Translations under genes and position numbers: made by a program | Source: Isotricha intestinalis | Taxonomy: Eukaryota > Ciliophora > Litostomatea > Vestibuliferida > Isotrichidae | NCBI GenBank assembly: GCA_023807065.1 | Contig: JAJJLU010000461.1 | Location: 1 to 40,620, forward strand | Direction of reading: 5' to 3' | DNA: 40,620 bases | The notes under the pieces: generated by a model | Database searches by the model: none | Told to the model about the DNA's origin: nothing | The model's input: the letters and a program-made list of their open reading frames with translations, nothing else | Shown here: one piece after another, positions 12,965-23,269 of the stretch | Layout: each line of letters starts with the position of its first letter | Position numbering within the stretch: the first letter of the stretch is position 1

Positions 12965-15900
12965 TTATTTGTTTGATTTTTTATTGTCTAATCTATCGAG
13001 AAGTAATAAAGAATATTTTTCTAATAATTTTTCCATTGTTGGATCTAATGATTGATTTCCTAATCTTATTCTTACTTTATCTAAAACTTTTTCTAAATTA
13101 TTTTCCAAAATTTTTAAATCAGAATTATTTAATTTATATACATCAATTTTATTTAAATCATCATTTAATTTATCTTTTATATCAATATTATGATTGAAAC
13201 TAAATTTATTTTCTTTTACTATTTTTTTAATAGGTTCTTTTTTTTTTTTAACAAAATTAAAATTATTTTTTGTTACCTTATATTGTTGAGAAGATAATTT
13301 TTTAGAAGAAATAATACTATTAATATCAAAATTACTTTGAGTAATTTGCATATTTCTAATAAAAGATTGATTAACTTGACTTTGAGAATTATTAATTATT
13401 TTATTATTAAAACTTTGTTTAGAAGCTTCAGAAGTAGGAATTTTTTCTTGTATATAATTATTATTATTTTCTATATCTTCATTAATATTTTCATTATTAT
13501 TATTAAATCCATTATTTTCTTCATTAAGATTAATATTAGAATATTTATTTTCATTTATTTTAACTTCTCTTTCTTCTTTTCTTTCATTTAATTTATCTGA
13601 TAAATTTATATCATTTAAATTGATTGGTTCATTTTCTATTATTTGATTTTTTATTTCTTTATTGTTTTCATTTTCTTTTATTATATCATTTAATTCTTCT
13701 GTTTTGGTTTCTATATTATTATCAATTTTTTGGTCATTTTTATTTTCTTCTTCTTTTTCTTTTTTATTATTTTGATAATTTGTATTTTCTTCTTTTTCTT
13801 TTTTTATAATATTTTTTACATAACTATCAGCAAAACTTTTTCTATTAATATTATTATTTTTTTTTAATAAATTTTCATTACTATTTATTTTAGTTAAACC
13901 ATTTTCAAAAATTTTACTTCTAGTTAAAAATCCTTTATTATCATTTTTATTAATATTTTCATGAGAATTATCATTATTTTCATTTTCTTCGTCATCATTG
14001 TCTTTAGGTTTATCTTCTTTTAATTCAATTAAGGGTTTTTCTTTAACATCTTTTTTATCATCTTTATAATTTTTTTTATTTTCCTTATAAAAAGAATCCA
14101 ATAATTTTAAATCTTCAATAGTAGTTTCTTCGCTTTTTTGAAATTTATCAATTAAATATTTAACATGTTCTTTTTTACTATTATTATTATCATTTTCCAT
14201 GAATTTCTGAAGAAACTTTAATTTATTATTAATTTTATTTTTTTCTTCAGTAGAATTAATTAAGTTATTATCTTTAGTAATATTATTCATATATTCTTGA
14301 GATAATTTATAAAAATAAATATAACCTTCAACACTAGTTGCAATTAAATAATTATCATTAATAATAAAATTCAAAGAAGAAATACTTTCTGCAGTTTGAA
14401 TTTTAGTTAATAAAGAACCATTATGTAAAGCTCTAATTCTTATATTTTTATCATTATTTGAAGTAGCAAAAATTAATCCTTTTGAATCACAAGAAACTCT
14501 AAAATTATGCAAATATTTATCTCCTTTATTTACTTGAAAATGTTTATGTACAATACATGTACTTGTTTTCCATATTGTTATTCTTCCATTATGTCCTGAT
14601 ATTATTTTCTTTATTGATTGACAATTTGTTAAATTATATGTTTGTAAATTTGGCTCTCCTTTTATTTTTTGTATTGTTTGAAGTGAATCATTTTGAATTG
14701 TAAAAAATGTTATTGTTGAATTTTTTTCTGCTGTCACTAATTTAACTTTATTATTTTTATCTATGCAAAATACACAATTTACAATTATTGAATTTAATTT
14801 TTCTATAAAAGTATTATTATTATCAATTGTTAAATTTAATCCATTTGAAATATCAATAACAATAATTGAACAATCATCTCCTCCTGAAACAAAATAAGTT
14901 TTATTTTTCTCTTTATCTTCTATCATATCTATTGAATTTACATGACCTGAATGAATTGGTATTTCTTGAATTAAATTGAAATTATTTAATGAAAATATAT
15001 AAACATTACCAATATCATCTCCTATACAAACAAAATTTTTATCAGGAGAAAATCTTATACTTGTTAAACTTTTAATATTATCTTCTTCTTCTTTTTTATC
15101 ATCTTCTTCACCTATTAATTTATTTTTAGATATTTTAAAATGATTCCATTTATCACTTAAATAAAAAATATGTCTAATATATTTAGAATAAGCAATTCTT
15201 TTTGGATTTTGATGATATTTATTTTCAATAAAATCATCTAATTTAAAATTCCAATAAATTGCAGTAAAGTCATCTCCAGCAGTAATTAATTTTAATAAAT
15301 TATTTTCAACATCAATATCATAATCTAAACATAATATACTTCCTGAATGAAATATGTTATATCTATAAACAGAACAAGTTTTATTTGAAAGAATATCCCA
15401 AATAAACATTGATTTATCTGAATATATTGTTATTAACTTTTTATGATATATATTATATTGAACTGAAATAACATCTGGAAAAAGAGAATTTGGATTATTT
15501 ATTATTTTTTGATTTAATTCTAAATTAATATTACCGAAAGAATAAGTTTTATTTAAAGTAGTATAATGTTGTAAAGTATCAGCATTAAATATTCTTATTA
15601 TTCCATCTCCACATCCACATCCAATATATTTATTATCATAAATACATAATGATAATCCTATTGAACTTTTTAAATGAACCCATCTATTTAAACTTAATGA
15701 TTTTGGCTTCATTTCTACTAAATAACAATCATGAGTTAAAAAAAAAATTTTTTTCTGATTATCTTTTAAAGGAAATATAATTGTTGAAATAAAAGCTTTA
15801 TCATTTAATTTTGATAAATCTATCATATGTTTATCTATTCCTGATTTTCCTAAAGAAGGATCTTCAAGTAATTTTTCATAATTATATATTTTAATAAATT

Positions 15901-16444
15901 TATTTCCACAAAGAATCATAAATTCATCGCAAACATCACAAGATAAAACTTGTCTATTATATTTAGTAGAAAAAATTACTTCTTTTTTTTCTATATCAAA
16001 AATATTTATTACTTTATCACTTTTATCTCCTATTGATAATATATAATTATCATTATTAAAAAATAATATTTTATCAATACCATATTTATGATATTTATAA
16101 GAACAAAAATATGAATGAGTCTCTTCATTATTATCATAATTAATTTTATATATTGATACTTCTCCGTTTTTACAATTTCCTTCTCCGGTTGAAATTAATT
16201 TTCCATTTTTACTGAAATTTACACAGGATAAAATTTTGTTATTTGGGTTTTTTAAAAAAGAAATTTGCTCATCTTTTTCTATATCATAAAATACTAAATA
16301 TGGTCCTGTTACCCAACACATTAATCCATTTATTGGATTTTGAGATATTGAATAATTACTTTTTACTCCTAAACCAAAAACTTTATTTAAGGAATATAAT
16401 TCATTTTTTGGGTAACTATCATGTGATTTTTCTTGAGTTAACAT
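12965..16444 (-). CDS. WDR62/MAPKBP1-family WD40 protein
   Basis: A 1159-residue protein. Residues about 15-720 form two consecutive WD40 propellers. The opening (LNKVFGLGVKSNYSISQNP) and the block RWVHLKSSIGLSLCIYDNKY / GCGCGDGIIRIFNADTLQHY match the distinctive N-terminal propeller of WDR62 and MAPKBP1. Typical blades such as ISTGEGNCKNGEVSIYKI and FVSGGDDCSIIVIDI are visible. After 720 comes a long Asn/Lys/Glu-rich disordered region. The last 60 residues are a helix (LKILENNLEKVLDKVRIRLG and LEKYSLLLLDRLDNK) that fits the family's C-terminal dimerisation helix. In animals WDR62 acts at centrosomes and spindle poles and binds JNK; in a ciliate a basal-body or spindle role is likely but inferred. 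No introns are seen. Confidence 0.85.
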   Translation of the reverse strand: MLTQEKSHDSYPKNELYSLNKVFGLGVKSNYSISQNPINGLMCWVTGPYLVFYDIEKDEQISFLKNPNNKILSCVNFSKNGKLISTGEGNCKNGEVSIYKINYDNNEETHSYFCSYKYHKYGIDKILFFNNDNYILSIGDKSDKVINIFDIEKKEVIFSTKYNRQVLSCDVCDEFMILCGNKFIKIYNYEKLLEDPSLGKSGIDKHMIDLSKLNDKAFISTIIFPLKDNQKKIFFLTHDCYLVEMKPKSLSLNRWVHLKSSIGLSLCIYDNKYIGCGCGDGIIRIFNADTLQHYTTLNKTYSFGNINLELNQKIINNPNSLFPDVISVQYNIYHKKLITIYSDKSMFIWDILSNKTCSVYRYNIFHSGSILCLDYDIDVENNLLKLITAGDDFTAIYWNFKLDDFIENKYHQNPKRIAYSKYIRHIFYLSDKWNHFKISKNKLIGEEDDKKEEEDNIKSLTSIRFSPDKNFVCIGDDIGNVYIFSLNNFNLIQEIPIHSGHVNSIDMIEDKEKNKTYFVSGGDDCSIIVIDISNGLNLTIDNNNTFIEKLNSIIVNCVFCIDKNNKVKLVTAEKNSTITFFTIQNDSLQTIQKIKGEPNLQTYNLTNCQSIKKIISGHNGRITIWKTSTCIVHKHFQVNKGDKYLHNFRVSCDSKGLIFATSNNDKNIRIRALHNGSLLTKIQTAESISSLNFIINDNYLIATSVEGYIYFYKLSQEYMNNITKDNNLINSTEEKNKINNKLKFLQKFMENDNNNSKKEHVKYLIDKFQKSEETTIEDLKLLDSFYKENKKNYKDDKKDVKEKPLIELKEDKPKDNDDEENENNDNSHENINKNDNKGFLTRSKIFENGLTKINSNENLLKKNNNINRKSFADSYVKNIIKKEKEENTNYQNNKKEKEEENKNDQKIDNNIETKTEELNDIIKENENNKEIKNQIIENEPINLNDINLSDKLNERKEEREVKINENKYSNINLNEENNGFNNNNENINEDIENNNNYIQEKIPTSEASKQSFNNKIINNSQSQVNQSFIRNMQITQSNFDINSIISSKKLSSQQYKVTKNNFNFVKKKKEPIKKIVKENKFSFNHNIDIKDKLNDDLNKIDVYKLNNSDLKILENNLEKVLDKVRIRLGNQSLDPTMEKLLEKYSLLLLDRLDNKKSNK

Positions 16445-16619
16445 TTAATTTAAATATTATTTTTAAATATTTAAATATTTAAATCTTTTAATTTTTTTTT
16501 TAATTTTTTTTTTTATTTTATTTAAAATATACTTTTTAAATTTTATTGTTTTTAATTTAATAAAATTAAATATATATAATTTAAAAATTGATATAATTTA
16601 TATAAAAAAATTTAAAAAT

Positions 16620-18179
16620 TCAAATATTTAAATTATCAATTTTACAATGTAAAGCATTAATAGCATCAATAAATTCTTGTTGTGAATTAACATTAACATT
16701 AGGAGAATTATTATAATTGAAATTATTATTTTGATTATTGAAAAAACTATAAGTATTCATTTCTTCTCTTTCACTATTAATATCTTTAATATATTTATTA
16801 GAATAATTTTTTTTATCAAAATAATTATCTTTACTATGACTTCTACTTCTTTCTTCAGTTTTTAATTGAAATTTTCTAGGAATAGTTAATTTAATATTAT
16901 AAGAAGAAATATCTTCTCCTAATCTTTTTTTCTTATATTTTTCATATTCTTTTTGTTTTTCTAATACTTCTCTTCTTTTATTTACATAATCATTCATTTG
17001 TTTTAAATTTTTCATTATAAATTTTTCATCATTTTGAATTTTTAAATGAGAAATTTCTGGTTTAAAAGTACAATTTTGTTTTGTTAAATTATCAATTTTT
17101 TCTTTTTTTTTTAAATTTTCATTTTCTAATTTTTTTTTCCATTCACATTGTTTTTTATATAAATCTGTTATTAAATTATTATTATTTTTTGAAGAAGGTG
17201 AATTAGATTTAATAATATTATTTTTTTCAATAATAGGTGAATTTTTAATTAATTTAGGTTTGAAAGAATAATTTTTATATTCTTCATCTTTTTTTATTTT
17301 AGTTTCTTTAAATATTTTTTCTCTTTTAATCATATTTTCAATTCCTTTATTATATAATTCATTGCATCTCTTTAAATGTTCTTTTTCAGAAGGAGAAATA
17401 CTATTTGATTTAGAATGATTATTATAATAAATATTATTATAAATATCTTTATTTTTACTTTTTTCATTTGTATATTTTTTTTTCTTCTTCATTAATCTTT
17501 GAGAAGAAGGTTCTAATTTATTTGCAATTTCTAAACTTTTTTTATTTAATCTAGGTTTATGATCTTCATAAGAATTATCTTTTGAAATTTCTTTTTTTTT
17601 ATATATATGAAAATTATCATTAGAATCATTGTTATAATATAATCTACTTTCAAAAGAAGAATCTCTAAAAATTTCTTTTGATTTAGGTAAAATTTTAGGA
17701 GTCATTTGTTTTTGAATTTTTTCATTTTCTTCTTTTCTTTGTTTTTCTAATTTATTCTTTAAATAAAAACCATAATTATATAATCTATTACCACAATCAT
17801 TAGGAGGAATATAATTTGATAAATCTTTACTTTTACTTCTTTTTGTACTTTTTGAAGGAGTTTTAATATTATTATTATTATCTTTATTATTTATTCTATT
17901 TTCTACTATATTTTTTATCTTCATTTCATTTAATGAATTTTTATGTGAATGAGTATTTGTTGTTTTTAATTCATTTATTTGTGACTTGTTATTATTATCT
18001 AATAAGAAATTTGAGTATATTTCATTAAATTGTTCACTTGTTAAATTTGATGTTGGAAATTTTGTTTTTGAATTTTTTTTCATTGTTTTTCTGCTTGATA
18101 ATATTTGAGTCGAACATTCTTTATCTATGTTGTCAAATAATTTCAATTTTTCTTTTAGTTTTTGATCAAGAAGATTCAT
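16620..18179 (-). CDS. Lys/Asn-rich cytoskeletal-type protein, unknown
   Basis: A 519-residue, strongly basic protein. It carries repeated short motifs of the form [Y/C]-x-F-K-P-x-[L/I] (YSFKPKLI, CTFKPEIS), each followed by a helical segment with WKKKLENENLKKKEKIDNL-like charge. NDCGNRLYNYGFYLKNKLEK near residue 128 and DLYKKQCEWKKKLENENL near 340 look like two copies of one module: a 'x-LY-x-[K/Y]-G/Q' turn, then a basic helix, then FKP. Such FxP repeat proteins are common in ciliates and other alveolates and are often axonemal or centrosomal, but I assign no function. The C-terminus is Asn-rich and ends ALHCKIDNLNI. It stops with TGA. It diverges from the gene at 18274 across 94 bases. Confidence 0.78.
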   Translation of the reverse strand: MNLLDQKLKEKLKLFDNIDKECSTQILSSRKTMKKNSKTKFPTSNLTSEQFNEIYSNFLLDNNNKSQINELKTTNTHSHKNSLNEMKIKNIVENRINNKDNNNNIKTPSKSTKRSKSKDLSNYIPPNDCGNRLYNYGFYLKNKLEKQRKEENEKIQKQMTPKILPKSKEIFRDSSFESRLYYNNDSNDNFHIYKKKEISKDNSYEDHKPRLNKKSLEIANKLEPSSQRLMKKKKKYTNEKSKNKDIYNNIYYNNHSKSNSISPSEKEHLKRCNELYNKGIENMIKREKIFKETKIKKDEEYKNYSFKPKLIKNSPIIEKNNIIKSNSPSSKNNNNLITDLYKKQCEWKKKLENENLKKKEKIDNLTKQNCTFKPEISHLKIQNDEKFIMKNLKQMNDYVNKRREVLEKQKEYEKYKKKRLGEDISSYNIKLTIPRKFQLKTEERSRSHSKDNYFDKKNYSNKYIKDINSEREEMNTYSFFNNQNNNFNYNNSPNVNVNSQQEFIDAINALHCKIDNLNI

Positions 18180-18273
18180 TTTTTTTGTTTTTTGAGGTTT
18201 TTATTTATTTTTATTTAAAATTAGTTTAATTTTTAAATTAAGAAAAAAAAATTTTTAATTTCCAAATTTAAAT
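18180..18273. promoter_or_regulatory. divergent promoter region
   Basis: This 94-base A/T spacer lies between outward-facing starts at 18179 (-) and 18274 (+). A T-rich half abuts the minus gene and an A-rich half abuts the plus gene. No specific motif is identified. Confidence 0.35.
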
Positions 18274-19239
18274 ATGAATAATATTAATAATAATAATAAT
18301 AATTCAAATATATCATTTTTATCAAGATTTCAAAAAATTGGAAAACCTAGAAATAAATATAATATAAGAATTAATAGTGAAGAGCTTATAAAAAATTTAT
18401 CTTTAGAATTAAGTCCAAAAAGTTTAAATACCAAAAAAATATTAAGCTCTTTTCATAACTTAAAAAATAATTCAAATGATTCACCTAATAATTCAGATTA
18501 TAAAATTTCAATATTTTCAACGTTAAATAAAAGAAAGAAAAGATTAAATAATTTATCTCCAAAAATATTTTTAGAAGATAACATAAATAAAGAATCAAAT
18601 TCAATTCGTTCTGCATATAATAGTCCAAAAAATTATTATGTTCAAGATTTATTTTTAGATTCAAAAGAAGAAAAAATAAATTTATCTCCTAAAAATGATT
18701 CTTTAATAAACAATAATGAAAAAAATGATAATAATAATAAAAAAGATAATTTAAATATAATCTCAAAATTAAGTGAATTTAAAACGGAATTAATAAATTT
18801 ACAAAAAGAAAATGAAAATTTAAAAATTGAAAATGAAGAATTTAAAGAAATAATAAAAAATTTAAAAGAAGAATTTAAACATATTAAAGATAGATCTAGA
18901 AATAATGAAAAAATAATTGAACAAGAAAAAACAATAAAAAATTTAAATTCTTTCTTAGAAAGGCAAGAAAAGGATTTTAATGAAGAAAAAATGAGAATTT
19001 TATTTGAATTAAATGAACAAATAAAAGAAAATGAAAAATTACATCAAAAATTAAATAACAGTGATAAATGGAAATTGGATTATTATGAAGATTATAAAAA
19101 TCAATTTAAATCTCAATTAAAACAATTAAAAATTAAAGATGAACAAATAGAAAGTTTACAAGAACAAATTTATTTATTAAGTAATTTAGGAGGGAATAAT
19201 ACAATACCATCAGATCCAAATGAAAGTTTAGATAATTAA
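18274..19239 (+). CDS. coiled-coil protein, unknown function
   Basis: A 321-residue protein. The first 150 residues are Asn/Ser-rich and disordered, opening with an (N)n tract encoded by AAT repeats and carrying several SP sites (ELSPKSL, LSPKIF, YNSPKNY, NLSPKND) that could be proline-directed phosphorylation sites. Residues about 165-310 form a long coiled coil with heptads (INLQKENENLKIENEEFKEI, KIIEQEKTIKNLNSFLERQE). No catalytic or membrane motif is seen. The coiled coil suggests a structural or scaffolding role. It lies 130 bases upstream of the HECT ligase gene on the same strand, with no sign of co-transcription. Confidence 0.8.
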   Translation: MNNINNNNNNSNISFLSRFQKIGKPRNKYNIRINSEELIKNLSLELSPKSLNTKKILSSFHNLKNNSNDSPNNSDYKISIFSTLNKRKKRLNNLSPKIFLEDNINKESNSIRSAYNSPKNYYVQDLFLDSKEEKINLSPKNDSLINNNEKNDNNNKKDNLNIISKLSEFKTELINLQKENENLKIENEEFKEIIKNLKEEFKHIKDRSRNNEKIIEQEKTIKNLNSFLERQEKDFNEEKMRILFELNEQIKENEKLHQKLNNSDKWKLDYYEDYKNQFKSQLKQLKIKDEQIESLQEQIYLLSNLGGNNTIPSDPNESLDN

Positions 19240-19369
19240 AAAAAAATAAAATATAATTTAAATAATATATTATTTTATAAATAATAATTCTTTAAAAAAC
19301 AATAAAAATATTAAAAAAATAAAATAAAAACCTAATTTATAAATTCTATTTCCAAAAAAAGTAAAAAAA

Positions 19370-20755
19370 ATGGGAAATACTCATGAAATAGAAAAAATTG
19401 AGGATTTAAGGTTTAAAAATAAAAAAGATAAAAAAAAGCAGAAATTAAAGGTATCAGATCCATTATATAAATTTTTAAATTATGAAGGAGATATAACTAA
19501 AATGAGTTTAATAGCAGCATCACCTCAAATAAGAGAAATATTAATGGATAACAATATAAATTACAATATAAAATTAGAGCTTCCGCCTAAAGATGAAATA
19601 GAAAGAATGGCATTTGAAGATAAAGTATTAATATTTAAATCTTATTTACAAAGATTAAAAATTGATTGGAGACAAGGAGCAGAACATATAAATATTAATA
19701 GAGATGAAATAATAAATTTATCTATTCATCAATTTAAATTAATTAATCCCTATAAAGAATTAAAAATTAATTTTAATGGTGAAGTTAATCAAGATGCTGG
19801 TGGTTTAATTAGAGAATGGTTAACTGTTATTTTTAAAGAATTACAAAGTGAAAAAGAAAAATTATTCGAAAAAGCTGATACTTTAGATTATTCTATTAAA
19901 ATTATTTCTGATTTAGCTATTAATGAAAGAAATATTGAAATTTTTAATTTTATTGGAAAAATTATAGCTAAGGCTTTATTAGAAAATTTAACTGTTAATA
20001 CTTGTTTTAATAAATATATTTATAAAATAATTTTAAATGAAAAAATCGATTTTAAAGATTTAGTATTTATTGATCAAGGATTATATCATTCTTTAGAAAA
20101 AATAAAAAATATGGAAAATGTTGAAGATTTAGAAATATATTTTAATATAGAATATGTTGATAATAAAGGAAAATTAATATCAGAAGATTTAATAACAAAT
20201 GGAAGTAATATAAAAGTAACAAAAAATAATTTAGATTATTATATAGAAACAAGAATAAATAATATAATATGGAAAAATAGAATATTATTAAACGAAATAA
20301 AAAAAGGATTAATTTCTTTAATACCAGAAAATTTAATAAAAATATTTACATCAGAGGAATTTGAATTATTATTAAATGGAACACCATTTATAGATTTAGA
20401 AGATTGGAAATTAAATACAACATATAATGGTTACTTTACAAATGATAAAATTATTTTAGATTTTTGGGATATAATAAGCGAATTAACTCAAGATAAATTA
20501 GCAAGATTACTTCAATTTTGTACTGGAAGTTCAAGAGTGCCTATTGGAGGTTTTAGATCTTTAGAATCTAATCGAGGAAATAAAAGCCCTTTTTGTATCA
20601 CAAAAGTCGACTATAATATTAATGGAGAAAATTTTATTAGAGCTCATACTTGCTTTAATAGATTAAATTTACCTAATTTTCCTAATAAGGATGAATTGAA
20701 AAAAGGTATTAATTTTGTTCTTGAAAACGAAATTCTTGGGTTTGGAATTGATTAA
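19370..20755 (+). CDS. HECT-domain E3 ubiquitin ligase
   Basis: A 461-residue protein that is almost only a HECT domain (about 90-461). The N-lobe has the usual LKINFNGEVNQDAGGLIREW core. The C-lobe has TGSSRVPIGGF, then the catalytic site HTCFNRLNLPNF, with Cys428 taking ubiquitin from E2 as a thioester and passing it to substrate Lys. The C-terminus NEILGFGID matches the essential tail of HECT enzymes. The N-terminus (MGNTHEIEKIEDLRFKNKKD) is short and basic and has no substrate-binding domain such as C2, WW or RCC1, so recognition must use the first 90 residues or partners. Gly2 is compatible with N-myristoylation, but residue 6 is Glu, which makes that weak. The enzyme type is secure; its substrates are unknown. 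Confidence 0.93.
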   Translation: MGNTHEIEKIEDLRFKNKKDKKKQKLKVSDPLYKFLNYEGDITKMSLIAASPQIREILMDNNINYNIKLELPPKDEIERMAFEDKVLIFKSYLQRLKIDWRQGAEHININRDEIINLSIHQFKLINPYKELKINFNGEVNQDAGGLIREWLTVIFKELQSEKEKLFEKADTLDYSIKIISDLAINERNIEIFNFIGKIIAKALLENLTVNTCFNKYIYKIILNEKIDFKDLVFIDQGLYHSLEKIKNMENVEDLEIYFNIEYVDNKGKLISEDLITNGSNIKVTKNNLDYYIETRINNIIWKNRILLNEIKKGLISLIPENLIKIFTSEEFELLLNGTPFIDLEDWKLNTTYNGYFTNDKIILDFWDIISELTQDKLARLLQFCTGSSRVPIGGFRSLESNRGNKSPFCITKVDYNINGENFIRAHTCFNRLNLPNFPNKDELKKGINFVLENEILGFGID

Positions 20756-20779
20756 TTTTCATAAATGTTTTTAATTAAA

Positions 20780-20862
20780 TTTTTTTATTTTTTTTTTTTT
20801 CTTTTTTTTTTTTTCTTTTTTTTTTTTTCTTTTTTTTTTTCTTTTTTTTTTATCTTTTTTTA
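20780..20862 (+). repeat. T-tract with near-regular single C interruptions
   Basis: Between the HECT gene and the next gene the plus strand is a pyrimidine tract: runs of 11-13 T broken by single C at 20801, 20815, 20829, 20841 and 20854, so spacings are 14, 14, 12 and 13. It ends in a TTTTTTTAG-like stretch before the 20901 start. It may be a slippage-prone microsatellite or a promoter element of the downstream gene. Confidence 0.7.
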
Positions 20863-20900
20863 GTTTTTAGGAATAAAATATAAATGATAAAATTAAATAA

Positions 20901-23090
20901 ATGAAAAAGAATGATGATTATGAAGAAAAGGTTTTTATATCTAAAAAAATTAGATTTTCTATTGATGCCAATGAAGATGAGAATGATGAAGAAATTATAT
21001 TTATTCATAATTTTTTTAGATATAGAAAATTTGAATATTTAGAAAAAAATAATAAACCTTGTTTATTTAATAATTTAATTAAAAATGAATTTAAAAACAA
21101 TACAATAATAAATAGAAATGAAATAAAAATCATAGAAATAGAACAAACTTTAAGTAATTTAAATGTAAAAATATCTAAATTTTTATCTTATAAAGATGAA
21201 GAATTTAATTGTACTTTTATGGAAAATTTATATTCATATGCAGAACAAATTGGTTTTGAAAATACTGTAGGATATTTATTTCCTTTATTAAAAGAATTAC
21301 AATATAATAATTCAATTAAACCAAAAATAATAACATCTTTTTTTATTAACTTTAATAAATTACAAAATTTTCTTTTAAATGAAGAGCATAAAGAAAAAGG
21401 ATATAAAATAATAATAAATGATATTGTACCTTTAATAGAATGTATATTTAGATTTAGAAAAAATGAAGATTTATTAAAAGAAGCTTCAAATTCATTAAAC
21501 TTAATAATTAAAAAATCTAATAATGAAGATAAATGTTCAAAATTAATTCCATTATTAATTTTATTATCTCAAGATTCAAATATAAACAACCAAATTTTAT
21601 CAATAAATATATTTAATTCAATAACAGAAGAAATTGGTCAATTATTAACTGAATCTTTTATTATTCCTCAATTTATTGCTTTTAGCGAAGATTCAAAAAG
21701 TGAAATTAGATTATGTTTAATTAATAATTTTATTAATATTTGTAATATTATTTCTTATAATTGTTTAATTACAAAAATTTTACCTATTTATTTAATTTTA
21801 TCCAAAGATGAAAATTGGGAAATTAGAAAAAAAAGTATACAAATTTTACCTTCTTTATGTAAAATCTGTAAAAGCAATTCTATTAGTAATTCTTTAATTA
21901 ATGTTTTTTTCTTTGGAATAAATGATAATGTTATTAATGTTAAAAATACTTGTTTAGAAATTTTTGGAGAATTTATTTATTATTTAAAAAAAGAAGATTT
22001 GGAAAAAAATAAACAAATGATTAATGTATATGTAAATGAAACTTTAGAAATAAATATTTCTTTAGAAAATAATTTAACTTTAATATATAATATTGCTTAT
22101 TCTTTTCCAAGTGTTTTAATTACTCTTAAAGAAAAAATTTCAAATGAAATTTGGGATGAAATCAAAATTGTTTATTTTTATTTTTTTAATGTTAATGATT
22201 TTAAAGTTAAATTAACAATAAGTTCTTCTTTTAAAGAAATTTCTAAAATTATTGGAAGCAATAAAAGTGAAAAAGATATTGCTCCTCAAATTTTATTGTT
22301 GTTTGAAAAAAATGGGAAAGATATTAAAAATAATATTATTTATAATCTTCCTGAATATTTATTAAGTATAAAAAATAAAGATGTAAAAAATCAATTTTTA
22401 AAATGCTTTAATTTGAATAGAAACAATAATTGGAGAGAACAAATTAAATATGTTCAATCTTTAGGAAATTTAATTAATGTTTATGATATAGATATTTTAG
22501 AGAAAAAAATTTTTCCAAAAATTTTGGAATTGTGTTTTAATAAATTTAATAAAGTTAGAAAAAAATCTATTAAAGAATTATCAAAATATTTATTTAAATA
22601 TTTTAATGATAATGAAGATTATAAAAATAAAGCTTTAATTATATTAGAATCTTTTGCTAATTGTATTCATTATCATTATAGACAATTATTTGTATATTTA
22701 ATATTTCAGTTTTTTATTAAAGAAAATTTATTTATGGAAATTATATATCCGTTATTTTATAATTTATCCTTTGATAAAATTGATAATGTTAGAATTTCTG
22801 AAGCTAAAATGTTAAATAAAATATTAAAACAACAAAATGAAAATTATAAATGGGTATTAAATAATAAAAAAATGTTAGAAATTATTTTCAGATTTCAAAA
22901 TGATGAATCTAATGAAGTGAAAAATTATATGAAAGATATAAAAATAAAAGAAGATTTTTCAAATATTAAATTTTCTAATGATAAAATGAAATTTATTAAT
23001 GAAAGTTTTACTAATAAAATGGAAATTATTTATGATATGTATAATATTCATTCTATATATTTAGGTGTTAATTGGTTAAAAAATAAATAG
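20901..23090 (+). CDS. HEAT-repeat phosphatase regulatory subunit (PP4R1-like / PP2A-A-like)
   Basis: A 729-residue all-helical protein of tandem HEAT repeats from about residue 70 to 700. Repeat signatures include NNQILSINIFNSITEEIGQL, SEIRLCLINNFINICNIISY, ENWEIRKKSIQILPSLCKIC and VINVKNTCLEIFGEFIYYLK. The order 'SxxxIRxxLxxN / NWEIRKKSxxxLPxLCK / VRxxxxExFGxFI' resembles PP4R1 and the PP2A A subunit, which hold PP2A-type catalytic subunits. At 729 residues it is longer than PP2A-A (about 590, 15 repeats) and nearer PP4R1. Near the end, KVRKKSIKELSKYLFKYF and NVRISEAKMLNKILK add further repeats. The function as a phosphatase scaffold is inferred from the repeat pattern. It is the only gene here ending with TAG. 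Confidence 0.75.
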   Translation: MKKNDDYEEKVFISKKIRFSIDANEDENDEEIIFIHNFFRYRKFEYLEKNNKPCLFNNLIKNEFKNNTIINRNEIKIIEIEQTLSNLNVKISKFLSYKDEEFNCTFMENLYSYAEQIGFENTVGYLFPLLKELQYNNSIKPKIITSFFINFNKLQNFLLNEEHKEKGYKIIINDIVPLIECIFRFRKNEDLLKEASNSLNLIIKKSNNEDKCSKLIPLLILLSQDSNINNQILSINIFNSITEEIGQLLTESFIIPQFIAFSEDSKSEIRLCLINNFINICNIISYNCLITKILPIYLILSKDENWEIRKKSIQILPSLCKICKSNSISNSLINVFFFGINDNVINVKNTCLEIFGEFIYYLKKEDLEKNKQMINVYVNETLEINISLENNLTLIYNIAYSFPSVLITLKEKISNEIWDEIKIVYFYFFNVNDFKVKLTISSSFKEISKIIGSNKSEKDIAPQILLLFEKNGKDIKNNIIYNLPEYLLSIKNKDVKNQFLKCFNLNRNNNWREQIKYVQSLGNLINVYDIDILEKKIFPKILELCFNKFNKVRKKSIKELSKYLFKYFNDNEDYKNKALIILESFANCIHYHYRQLFVYLIFQFFIKENLFMEIIYPLFYNLSFDKIDNVRISEAKMLNKILKQQNENYKWVLNNKKMLEIIFRFQNDESNEVKNYMKDIKIKEDFSNIKFSNDKMKFINESFTNKMEIIYDMYNIHSIYLGVNWLKNK

Positions 23091-23269
23091 ATATATTCAA
23101 AATATTTAAAACAAATGTAATAAATAAAAGAAATCTTATTTTTATATAGATTTTAATTTTTCAAAAAAACAAATTTTTATTAATAATGTAATAAATTTAA
23201 TTTCCACAATATGATTATATATAAATTTGTATTGAATATAAATTATATTTTGCCATTATTTCAAAATTA

